A stretch of 23,235 nucleotides of DNA from an uncultured Actinomycetes bacterium (GTDB lineage: Bacteria; Actinomycetota; Thermoleophilia; Solirubrobacterales; Solirubrobacteraceae), in contig CALAQT010000524.1 of NCBI GenBank assembly GCA_937888775.1, positions 1 through 23,235 of the forward strand, in the 5' to 3' direction. Below are positions 7,228-14,509 of this stretch, one piece after another; the first letter of the stretch is position 1, and each line of letters begins with the position of its first letter. The position numbers and the translations under genes were made by a program. The notes under the pieces were generated by a model that was not told the DNA's origin, ran no database searches, and saw only the letters and a list, made by a program, of their open reading frames with translations.

Positions 7228-8970
7228 CTAGTCGCCTGCGCCGACCTCGGTTACGAGCGTCGTCAGCTCATCGGCCAGCGACTCGACGCGACGACGCAGC
7301 CGGTCGAGGTCCGCCCGGCGCCGGCGGACCTCGGGCTCGCCTTGGTTTCGCTGCCGGGCGGGCCCGCTCCACCGCGGCTTCGATTGCCTCGACGGCCTGC
7401 TCCACGGCCGCGCTCAGCTCGCGCTGATAGTTGGTCACCGCCTCGCGCACGCGGCCGACGAGCGCGGAGCGCAGCCTCCCCGCGTGACGGTCGGCCATGT
7501 GCATCAGCCGGCCTTCGGCGTCGCGCAATGCCATCCGGCGGCCGAGCGCTCCAGGCATGGACCTGCGTCCGAAGGTGACGACGTAATCGAGCATGTGGCC
7601 GACGTCTTCGAGCTTGAACGAGAACTGCGCCGGATGGCTCAGGTCAACGTCGGGTAGCTGATTGCCCGTGCGCGATCCAAGACCTCCTCGGCTGTGTCCT
7701 GTACTTCCCCGAGGATCTCCTCGATCCGGCGCGCGAAGCGACGCTGCAGCTCGTCAGCCACGGACGCCTCGAGCTCGGGGACGAGCTCGGCGAAGCGTCC
7801 GCGAATCGTCTCGTCGATCCATTCTTCGAGAGCCGGCCCGAGCTCCACGGCTGAGACCCGGCCGACGTCGGCGGCGTGAGCGGCGAGCCGAGCCTTCAGC
7901 GCGCCGCCCTCCCGCTCGGCAAACGCCAGCAGCGGCTCATTCACGCGCTCGTCGAGTAGTCGCTCGACACTGCGCTCCAGGAGGTCTGCCGCCTCTGCTC
8001 GGGCCGCTCGGAGAGTCCGCGCGCGCTCGTTGAACGTTTCGGCGCGCCGGCGAAGCTCCTCGAACGTGAGCTCGATGGCGTGCGCCTCGAACCCGATCGC
8101 TTGGGCCGCGTCCTGCGCTGCGCCGGCGGTTAGCCTTCCGACCGATCGGACGAGCAGCGCGCCACGCTCCCGTTCTGCGAGCGCAGCGATCCGGCTCGCC
8201 AGACGAACGACCCCGTCACCGTCGCGTGCGCTGACCGCGAAGAACTCAAGCTCGCTCGCCGCGAGCAACTGGGCTGCGGCCTGCTCGATGAAGTCGATCG
8301 CGACCTGACGTTCGCCGCGTTGCAGATGGTCGGTCTTGTTAACCGCGACAAGCAGCCGCGGCACCCGCGCCGCGACGGCGAGAAAGAACTCCCGCTCGGA
8401 TTGTGCGAACGGCTGATCGGCGGTCAGAACGCAGACTGCCGCGTCCACATGCGGCAGGAACTCCCATGCGACCGCGGTGTTGTGCTCGTGCACAGAGCCG
8501 ATCCCGGGTGTGTCGATGAGCTGAAGTCCACCGGCGAGCAGATCGGCCGGCAGCTCGACGATGGTCACGTCGACGTCGAGCCGATTGTGGGGATTCCCGT
8601 GCTCGGTGGCGAAACGCGCCAGCTCCGAGATCGAGTGCTCCGCCTCGCGTCCGTCGTGGTAGCGCACGATCAGTCGCTCGCGTGGTCCGTGGCGCATGAT
8701 CGTGACTGCGGAGGTCAGCGGCACTACGCCCGTCGGCAGGACGTCGCGCCCGAGCAGAGCATTGATCAGCGTGCTCTTGCCTCGCTTGAACTCACCCAAC
8801 ACGACCAGGTTGAAGCGCGCCTGCGCCAGTCGAGCCCGGCCCGACTCGAGCTCGTGCACGACCCGCGGTGCGAGGAACTCGCCAGCTGCGTCGACCAATT
8901 CGTCGATCGCTTGCAGCACGCGGCCGCGGGCGGCAATCGTGAGGCGGCTGTTCTCGGCTTGCACGTGCAC
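7228..8970 (-). pseudogene. Bacterial dynamin-like GTPase, split by two frameshifts
   Basis: The N-terminal 443 residues (GTG 8970 to stop 7639) hold a complete dynamin-type GTPase: G1 GEFKRGKST (59-67), switch threonine in PLTSAVT, G3 DTPG (153-156) and G4 NKTD (211-214), followed by long helical regions. The frame then degenerates into ISYPTLT. A second frame carries on with QLPDVDLSHPAQFSFKLEDV and HMLDYVVTFGRR to VEQAVEAIEAAVERAR. A third continues QRNQGEPEVRRRRADLDRLR and ends TLVTEVGAGD at TAG 7228-7230. Rejoined, the protein would be about 580 residues, a normal size. The shifts lie near 7645-7690 and at a CCC run near 7357-7365. Such proteins remodel membranes. The gene is inactive if the shifts are real. 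Confidence 0.8.
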
Positions 8971-9102
8971 CTGGAACCGTCGTTGGGTGGATGACCTATA
9001 CAGAGGCCATCAGCCGCGCCGCGGCGGTTCCGGCGAGCCTCATCGCCATGTGAGACGCGACCAGCATGCAGGTGGCCTCGGCGCAACCGGTCGCGTCCCG
9101 GG

Positions 9103-9129
9103 AACAGCACGAGGGCAACAGCACGAGGG
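9103..9129. repeat. 14-bp tandem duplication
   Basis: AACAGCACGAGGG occurs at 9103-9115 and 9117-9129. It sits in the 226-bp gap between the dynamin start and the HAD remnant, which holds no recognisable gene. Confidence 0.85.
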
Positions 9130-9196
9130 GTATCGTGTAGCCACGAGCGATCAGGCTGGATTCCGGCCGCGGCGCTTGCCGCTGAAGGCCGCCGGC

Positions 9197-9490
9197 GTGG
9201 CACGTACGATCGAGATCCCAGGCCGCCCGTTGCTCGAGATCGAGCGCCTTCTGCTTGACCTGAACGGAACGATCACCAACCGCGGCGAGTTGATCGACGG
9301 CGTCGATGACCGGCTGGCCAGACTCAAGCAGCAATTCGAGCTCCACGCGCTCTCGGCATCGCCGAGTTCGGCCCCGAGGGGCGCCAGCATGGCGGCCCTG
9401 GCAGCGGCCGACGTCGTGTGCCGGTCGATCCTTTAGGCACTCGACCTGCCGCTCGACGAGCGTGTGATCGTCGCAACCCTGCGCGCCTGA
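9197..9490 (+). pseudogene. HAD-family (soluble P-type ATPase-like) phosphatase remnant with internal deletion
   Basis: From GTG 9197 the frame gives VARTIEIPGRPLLEIERLLL and then DLNGTITNRGELIDGVDDRL, the start of HAD proteins related to the P-domain of P-type ATPases. DLNGT is the phosphoaspartate motif, although the usual DxNGT tyrosine is leucine here. After QFELHALSA the middle of the protein, including the lysine and second acidic motifs, is missing. The sequence jumps to what must be the C-terminal end: GIAEFGPEG in one frame, then ASMAALAAADVVCRSIL in the next. An in-frame TAG (9434-9436) is followed by ALDLPLDERVIVATLRA and TGA 9488-9490. Deletion, frameshift and nonsense codon together make this a clear pseudogene. 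Confidence 0.75.
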
Positions 9491-9526
9491 AACGCTGTGG
9501 TCGGTCGTTGTAATCGTGGCTGGGGC

Positions 9527-9708
9527 GGCGCGCCGCTAGGCCTGCAATCCACGGCGGATTGCTGGGAGATGGATCGCCGGCGCGCCGCTAGGCCTGCAAT
9601 CCACGGCGGATTGCTGGGAGATGGATCGCCGGCGCGCCGCTAGGCCTGCAATCCACGGCGGATTGCTGGGAGATGGATCGCCGGCGCGCCGCTAGGCCTG
9701 CAATCCAC
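9527..9708. repeat. 52-bp tandem repeat, three and a half copies, built on the SDR 3' end
   Basis: Copies start at 9527, 9579 and 9631 and a 26-bp half copy at 9683. The half copy includes the last codons and the stop of the SDR gene (minus strand GGATTGCAGGCCTAG). The complete units therefore look like duplicates of the gene end plus its downstream flank. Each unit has the 8-bp palindrome GGCGCGCC and a hairpin GCAATCC-ACGGC-GGATTGC (7-bp stem), which could serve as a serial terminator for the minus-strand operon. Confidence 0.95.
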
Positions 9709-10441
9709 CCCCGTCGATCACGATCGCCTGACCGTTGATCGACGCCGCGGCGGGCGAGGCGAGGAACACGACCGCGTCGGCGACCTCGTCGGGCTCCAGC
9801 AGCCGGCCCAGCGGCGAGCTCTCGGCGAGTGCGCGCTCGCTGTCCTGGCGCGTGCGGCCGGTCAGCTCGACGATCCGTTCGATCGAGCGGGCGGTCATCT
9901 CGGTGCGCACGAACGTCGGGCAGACGGCGTTGACCCGCACGCCGGTGCCCGCCAGCTCGCTGGCCACCGCGCGGGTCAGCCCCACGGCGGCGTGCTTGGA
10001 GGCCGTGTAGGCGCTCGTGTACGGGGCCCCGACCCGGCCAGCGGTGGAGGCGACGGTGACGATCGCGCCGCGGCCGCGCTCGCGCATGCCGGGCACCACC
10101 GCCCGCATGCAGAGAAACGGCCCGGTGGCGTTGACGTCGAAGTGGCGCTCCCAGGCCTGCAGCGAGGTCCGGGCCAAGGGCGCGGTCTCGGCGATCCCGG
10201 CGTTGTTGACCAGCACGTCGACCTCGCCCAGTGCGGCGAAGGTGTCGATCACGGCGCGCTGGTCGGTGACGTCGCAGACGACGGTCCGGACCGGGACGTC
10301 ACCGGCGATCGCCGCCACCGTTTCAAGCGCATCCCGGTCGCGCCCGAGCGCGACCACACTGTCGCCCGCCGCCGCGAAGCGCTCAACGACCGCGCGGCCG
10401 ATGCCCTTGGCGCCCCCGGTGACGACGACGTTGCGGCTCAC
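9692..10441 (-). CDS. SDR-family NAD(P)-dependent oxidoreductase, probable 3-hydroxyacyl-CoA dehydrogenase of the pathway
   Basis: The protein has 249 residues. All classical SDR motifs are present: TGGAKGIG (8-15) for dinucleotide binding, NNAG (79-82), N104, and the catalytic set S132, Y145 and K149 in YTSAYTASK. The C-terminal ASINGQAIVIDGGGLQA is typical of FabG-like SDRs. It is the last gene of a four-gene operon; its GTG start overlaps the acyl-CoA dehydrogenase stop by four bases (GTGA, 10438-10441). In the proposed route it would oxidise a hydroxyacyl-CoA or act on the oxo group of the dearomatised ring. This role comes from context; the family alone does not fix the substrate. The 3' end has seeded the adjacent 52-bp repeat. 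Confidence 0.9.
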   Translation of the reverse strand: MSRNVVVTGGAKGIGRAVVERFAAAGDSVVALGRDRDALETVAAIAGDVPVRTVVCDVTDQRAVIDTFAALGEVDVLVNNAGIAETAPLARTSLQAWERHFDVNATGPFLCMRAVVPGMRERGRGAIVTVASTAGRVGAPYTSAYTASKHAAVGLTRAVASELAGTGVRVNAVCPTFVRTEMTARSIERIVELTGRTRQDSERALAESSPLGRLLEPDEVADAVVFLASPAAASINGQAIVIDGGGLQA

Positions 10442-11607
10442 CGCGCGTCCGTCTCCGCCCGGCGGGCCTGCGCCGCGCGGAACAGCTCCCGGGCGATGAT
10501 CTCGCGCTGGATCTCCGACGCGCCCTCGTAGATTCGCGGGGCGCGGACCTCGCGATACAGGTGCTCGAGCTCGTGGCCCTGCTCCAGCGCGCGGGCGCCG
10601 TGAAACTGAACCGCGGCGTCGACGGCCTCCTGGGCGGTTTCGGTCGCCAGCAGCTTGGCCATCGCCGCCAGCCGGGCGTCAGGGATGCCGGCGTCGTGGG
10701 CGGCAGCGGCCCAGTGGACGAGCAGCCGGGCGGCCTCGACCCGGGTGCTGATGTCGGCCAGGCGGTGTGAGACGGCCTGATGTTCGGCCAGTGGCTTGCC
10801 GAACGTCTGGCGCGCCAGCGCGTGGTCGGTGGCCAGGTCAAGCGCGGCGCGCGCCATCCCGACCCCGAACGCGCCGACGCTGGGACGAAACAGATCCAGG
10901 GTCCGCATCGCCACGCGAAATCCCCCGCCGGGCTCGCCCAGCAACTGGCCGCGATCGACGCGGACGCCGTCGAAGTGCAATGAGCCGATCGCGTGGGGGG
11001 CCAGCAGCGCCAGTGGCTCGCCGCTCAGACCGTCGCTGTCGCCGGGGACTGCGAACGCACTCACCCCGCGTGCGCCGCGCCCCTCGCCCGTGCGCGCGAA
11101 CACCGTGTAGATGTCGGCCTCGGGCGCATTGGAGATCCACAGCTTGTCGCCGTGGAGCCGCCAGCCGTCGCCGCCGGGCTCGGGCTCGGCGTGCAGCGAC
11201 AGCGCGGCGGCATCGGAGCCGGCGTCGGGCTCGGTCAGCGCGAACCCCGCCACCGCGCTGCCGTCGGCGACGCGCGGGATCCATTGCTCACGCAGATCCT
11301 CAGCGCCGTTCTGCAGGATCGGGTAGGCACCCAGTCCCTGCAGGGCGAAAGCGGTCTCGGCCTCGGTGCATTCACGGGCCAGCGCCTCGCGGATCAGGCA
11401 CAGGTCGGTCGCCGAGGCGTCGCGCTCGCCGGGGAACAGCCGCGCGAGCAGCCCGTGCTCGGCCAGCGCGGCGATCAGGTCCCGGTTGACCCGGCCCTGC
11501 TGGCCACGCCGCGCAATCTGCCGTAACTCCTCCCGCGCGACGCCCCGGGTGTGGCAGTACAGGCCCCGCTGGGCCTCGGTCAGGTGCAGGTCCAGGGCGT
11601 GGGTCAT
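10438..11607 (-). CDS. Acyl-CoA dehydrogenase
   Basis: The protein has 389 residues, a standard length. It shows the flavin-binding middle region (GFALTEPDAGSDAAALSLHA), WRLHGDKLWISNA, the C-terminal helical signature RQTFGKPLAEHQAV and the end APRIYEGASEIQREIIAREL. E361 in YEGASE is at the position of the catalytic base of short-chain-type acyl-CoA dehydrogenases. FAD-dependent alpha,beta-desaturation of a CoA ester is the expected chemistry; here it would act on the linear dicarboxyl-CoA formed after ring opening, or on a ring intermediate. ATG 11607 overlaps the RidA-family stop by four bases (ATGA), so the two are translationally coupled. The electron-transfer partner (ETF) is not in the window. 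Confidence 0.93.
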   Translation of the reverse strand: MTHALDLHLTEAQRGLYCHTRGVAREELRQIARRGQQGRVNRDLIAALAEHGLLARLFPGERDASATDLCLIREALARECTEAETAFALQGLGAYPILQNGAEDLREQWIPRVADGSAVAGFALTEPDAGSDAAALSLHAEPEPGGDGWRLHGDKLWISNAPEADIYTVFARTGEGRGARGVSAFAVPGDSDGLSGEPLALLAPHAIGSLHFDGVRVDRGQLLGEPGGGFRVAMRTLDLFRPSVGAFGVGMARAALDLATDHALARQTFGKPLAEHQAVSHRLADISTRVEAARLLVHWAAAAHDAGIPDARLAAMAKLLATETAQEAVDAAVQFHGARALEQGHELEHLYREVRAPRIYEGASEIQREIIARELFRAAQARRAETDAR

Positions 11608-12002
11608 TCGGGCTGCGACAGTACAGCCACTCCCATCAGCTCGACCTTTGCCTCCGGGTCAAACAGCTCGCGGACGCCGAACAGGCCCATCGCCGGAAAG
11701 CGACGGCCGAAATGGGCCCGCCAGACCCGGCCCAGCCCTGGCAGCGAATCGCGGTATTCGGTGACGTCGGTCACGAACACCTGCAGCGAGACGAGGTCGT
11801 CGGGCTCGCCGCCGGCGGCCCGCAGCGCCACGATCAGATTGGCCGCGGCCTGATCGAACTGCTCGACCAGCCCCGCGCCGACGATCCGGCCGTCGGGCGT
11901 CTGCGCGGTCTGTCCCGCCAGGTACACCGTGTCGCCGGCCCTGACCGCGTGCGAGAACCCGGTCGCCTCGGCCAGCTGCGGGGAATTGATCAGCTCGCTC
12001 AC
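11604..12002 (-). CDS. RidA/YjgF family protein, predicted enamine/imine deaminase of the pathway
   Basis: From GTG 12002 the protein has 132 residues. I choose this start over GTG 12014 because it gives the same 4-nt overlap (GTGA) with the upstream stop as the other junctions of the operon. Motifs are typical of the Rid superfamily: VYLAGQTAQTPDGRIVGAG, QFDQAAANLIVALRAAGGEP, SLQVFVTDVTEY and FPAMGLFGV. In archetypal RidA the last motif is FPARS, where the arginine (R105) binds the free carboxylate of 2-imino acids; here it is methionine. The acidic residue corresponding to E120 is kept (KVEL). The protein therefore belongs to a non-archetypal Rid subfamily. With an amino-bearing ring-CoA as the likely pathway intermediate, hydrolytic loss of ammonia is an attractive role, but this is inference. 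Confidence 0.88.
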   Translation of the reverse strand: MSELINSPQLAEATGFSHAVRAGDTVYLAGQTAQTPDGRIVGAGLVEQFDQAAANLIVALRAAGGEPDDLVSLQVFVTDVTEYRDSLPGLGRVWRAHFGRRFPAMGLFGVRELFDPEAKVELMGVAVLSQPE

Positions 12003-12826
12003 CGGCCCTGCCACTCCGGCCGGCGGCTCTCGTTCCAGGCGCGGAAGAACTCGCCGTGGTCGCTTGACTGCATCATCAGCGCCTGGGTGATCGCCTCCAG
12101 CTCGATCGCGCCGCCGAGGTCCATGTCGAGTTCGCGCGTCAGCAGCGCCTTGGTCGTGGAGTAGGCGAACGCCGGGCCGTCGGCCAGTCGGCGGGCCAGC
12201 GTGTCGGCGCGCTCGGAGAGCAGCTCGTCGGGCACGACCTGGGTGGCCAGCCCGATCTCATACGCCCGCAGGGAGCTGACCTTGTCGCCCAGGGTCAGCA
12301 GCTCGGTCGCGCGCCCGAACCCGACCACTCGCGGCAGCAGGTAGGCGGAGCCCATGTCGGCCCCGGCCAGCCCGACGCGCGTGAATAGGAACGCGAACGA
12401 GGCCGACTCGGCCAGCAGGCGAAAGTCTGAGGCCAGCGCGATCACCGCCCCGGCGCCGGCGGCGACCCCGTTGACCGCCGCGATCACCGGCAGCGGGCAC
12501 TCGCGCAGCGCCTTGACCACCGCGCCGGTCATGCGGGTGAACTCCAGCAGGTCGGCGGTCTCGAGCTCCTGCAGCTGGCCGATGATCTCCTCCACATCCC
12601 CACCCGAGCAGAACGCGCGCCCCTGGCCGGTGAGCACCAGCACCCGCGCGTCGCCGCGGTGGGGGAGTTGGGCGAGCAGGTCACGCAGGTCGGCGTAGGC
12701 CTCGAAGGTGAGCGCGTTGAGCTTGCCGGGGCGGTTGAGCGTGACCCGCGCCACGCCGTCTGAGACGGCGAACCGGAAATGCTCCCACTCCTGCGTCAGA
12801 GGCACGCTGGCGCGGAACCGGCTCAT
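11999..12826 (-). CDS. Enoyl-CoA hydratase/isomerase (crotonase) family protein
   Basis: ATG 12826 gives 275 residues; an upstream in-frame start at 12853 would run into the facing ligase region. Crotonase motifs include NRPGKLNAL, the oxyanion-hole segments GRAFCSGGD (69-77) and NGVAAGAGAVIALASDFRL (119-137), and RVGLAGADMGSAYLLPRVVG, where D157 occupies the area of the acidic catalytic residue. Family members hydrate enoyl-CoAs, isomerise, or hydrolyse cyclic beta-keto-CoA rings as in BadI. Being the first gene of the operon facing the ligase/monooxygenase operon, it may carry out ring opening or hydration. The sequence alone does not separate these. Its stop overlaps the RidA-family start. 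Confidence 0.92.
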   Translation of the reverse strand: MSRFRASVPLTQEWEHFRFAVSDGVARVTLNRPGKLNALTFEAYADLRDLLAQLPHRGDARVLVLTGQGRAFCSGGDVEEIIGQLQELETADLLEFTRMTGAVVKALRECPLPVIAAVNGVAAGAGAVIALASDFRLLAESASFAFLFTRVGLAGADMGSAYLLPRVVGFGRATELLTLGDKVSSLRAYEIGLATQVVPDELLSERADTLARRLADGPAFAYSTTKALLTRELDMDLGGAIELEAITQALMMQSSDHGEFFRAWNESRRPEWQGR

Positions 12827-12834
12827 CGCGGCCG

Positions 12835-12863
12835 ACAATACTCGACACCGCACTCCGGAGCAA
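12835..12863 (-). promoter_or_regulatory. Candidate promoter for the minus-strand operon, possibly leaderless
   Basis: On the minus strand TTGCTC (12863-12858) and TATTGT (12840-12835) are separated by exactly 17 bp. The -10 box ends 8 bp before ATG 12826, so the transcript would begin at or very near the start codon. Matches to the consensus are partial (3/6 and 4/6), and it overlaps the most upstream start of the divergent ligase gene. Confidence 0.3.
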
Positions 12864-14254
12864 TGTTAGGTATCGCTGCGGCGTTGGATATGATGCCGCC
12901 TGCAACGGTGGCCCTCGACAGCCCGTACTGGAACCCCAAAACCGAGACGCTCCGACGCGAGCAGCTCCAAGCGCTTCAGCTGGCCAAGCTGCGGCGCCAG
13001 TGCGAGTGGGCGGCCGCGCGCAGCCCGTGGTACCGGCGGCTGTTCGCCGCCGAGGGCTTTGACCCGGCGCGGCTGAACTCGGTCGATGATCTGCGCCGGC
13101 TGACGCCGTTGACGCGCGACGAATGGATGAACTCGCAGTTCGAGCACCCACCCTACGGCGAGATACCAACGATCGGGGGTGAGGGCGCGATCCGCGTGCA
13201 TACGACTTCCGGGACCACGGGACGGGGGCCGCTGCGGGCGCTTGATTCACGTAAGGACTGGGCCTGGATCGCCGAGATGTGGTCCTACGCGATCTGGGGC
13301 TGCGGCGCAAGGCCGGCCGACACGGCCTACATCGCGTTCGGCTACGGATCCTTCATCGGCTTCTGGGGCCTGCACTACGCGATGGAGAAGGTGGGGGTGC
13401 TCAACGTTCCCGGCGGCGCCCAGACCACCGAGGCGCGCGTGCGCCAGATGATCGACTTCGACGTCACCGTGGTCGCCTCGACGCCGACCTACGCGCTGCG
13501 CCTCGCCCAGGAGGCGCAGACGCTGGGGATCGATCTGCGCGGCTCCAGCGTGTCGCGCGTGATCCTGTCCGGCGAGCCGGCCGGGTCGATCCCGCAGACC
13601 AAGGCGTTGATCGAGGAGCAGTGGGGGGCCAAGGCGTTCGACACCGCCGGGATGACCGAGATCGGGACGATCATGGTGTTCGAATGCGAGGCCCAGCCCG
13701 GTGGCACCCACATCATCGAGGACCACGTGCTGGAGGAGGTCATCGACCCCGACACGCTGGAGCCGGTCGCCTACGGGGAGCCCGGCGAGCGGGTCGTGAC
13801 CTCGTTTGGGCGCGGCTCGATCCCGCTGATCCGCTACCGCACCGGCGATCTGGTCTGTCGCGTCCCGGCCTCGACGTGCTCGTGCGGCCGGGGCTTCGAC
13901 ATCTACGAGGGCGGGATCCTGGGCCGCGTGGACGACATGAAGATCATTCGCGGGACCAACGTCTACCCGCGGGCGATCGAGGCGATCGTGCGCGAGTTCT
14001 CCGAGGTCGACGAGTTCCAGACCGTGATCACGCGGGAGGGAGTGCGGGACGAGATAACCCTGCGCGTGGAGATGAAGACCGAATGGCGCTCCGACGGCTG
14101 GGATGAGGTCGCCCAGACCCTGCACCGGCGTCTGGCCCTTGCCCACGAGGGGCTGAACTTCCGCATCGAGCGCGCCGGCACCGGCGAACTGCCGCGCTTT
14201 GAGCTCAAGGCCAAGCGCACCGTCGACCACCGCGATGCGCCGATCGGGGCGTAG
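12863..14254 (+). CDS. PaaK-like aryl-CoA ligase, predicted 2-aminobenzoate (anthranilate)-CoA ligase
   Basis: ATG 12863 gives 463 residues; ATG 12890 and 12893 are also possible and none has a convincing ribosome binding site. Adenylate-forming motifs are clear: the P-loop HTTSGTTGRGPL, the central AGMTEIG, PLIRYRTGDLV, and the C-terminal ELPRFELKAKR with the adenylation-half-reaction lysine region typical of phenylacetate-CoA ligases (ELPRxExKAKR). A cysteine-rich STCSCGRGF lies before the hinge, also usual in this family. The enzyme would activate an aromatic acid with ATP and CoA. Lying two genes before a 2-aminobenzoyl-CoA-type monooxygenase and near kynureninase, anthranilate is the best substrate guess. 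Known anthranilate ligases that I recall are benzoate-CoA-ligase-like, so a PaaK-type one is of interest. Confidence 0.88.
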   Translation: MLGIAAALDMMPPATVALDSPYWNPKTETLRREQLQALQLAKLRRQCEWAAARSPWYRRLFAAEGFDPARLNSVDDLRRLTPLTRDEWMNSQFEHPPYGEIPTIGGEGAIRVHTTSGTTGRGPLRALDSRKDWAWIAEMWSYAIWGCGARPADTAYIAFGYGSFIGFWGLHYAMEKVGVLNVPGGAQTTEARVRQMIDFDVTVVASTPTYALRLAQEAQTLGIDLRGSSVSRVILSGEPAGSIPQTKALIEEQWGAKAFDTAGMTEIGTIMVFECEAQPGGTHIIEDHVLEEVIDPDTLEPVAYGEPGERVVTSFGRGSIPLIRYRTGDLVCRVPASTCSCGRGFDIYEGGILGRVDDMKIIRGTNVYPRAIEAIVREFSEVDEFQTVITREGVRDEITLRVEMKTEWRSDGWDEVAQTLHRRLALAHEGLNFRIERAGTGELPRFELKAKRTVDHRDAPIGA

Positions 14255-14259
14255 GCTTG

Positions 14260-14508
14260 ATGGCCGACGCGCGCGACATCGGCGAGATGCAGGTCATCGG
14301 CGGCGCCGTGAGCGTCGACCTGCTGGGCAACGAGCTGACCGCATCGGAGCAGCGGCTGCTGGCCGTCTATCAGGAGCTCAAGGCGCTGTGTGAGCAGGAC
14401 CTGGACCCGATCGCGCACGCCAACGTGCGCGCCGCGCTGGCGCTGATGCACCAGGTGGTCAACGGGCTCGCGCTCGAATACGAGCACCTCATCGATCTCG
14501 GCGTGTGA
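14260..14508 (+). CDS. Small 82-residue protein inside the aryl-CoA operon, function unknown
   Basis: ATG 14260 lies 5 bp after the ligase stop, and the TGA ends 1 bp before the GTG of the monooxygenase/reductase. The protein reads [20 protein letters not shown], then [20 protein letters not shown], and ends [19 protein letters not shown]. It is acidic and mostly helical, with no signal peptide or membrane segment. I do not recognise the family. The tight placement between two enzymes acting in sequence suggests co-translation and possibly a role as an accessory subunit or assembly factor for one of them. No function should be assigned yet. Confidence 0.8.
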   Translation: MADARDIGEMQVIGGAVSVDLLGNELTASEQRLLAVYQELKALCEQDLDPIAHANVRAALALMHQVVNGLALEYEHLIDLGV

Positions 14509-14509
14509 A

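Noticed and set aside
10767..11526. Long plus-strand frames opposite the acyl-CoA dehydrogenase gene
   Set aside because: Shadow frames caused by high GC at third positions; the minus-strand protein has complete catalytic motifs.
13247..14230. 327-codon minus-strand frame opposite the ligase
   Set aside because: Shadow of the PaaK-like gene, whose adenylation motifs are intact.
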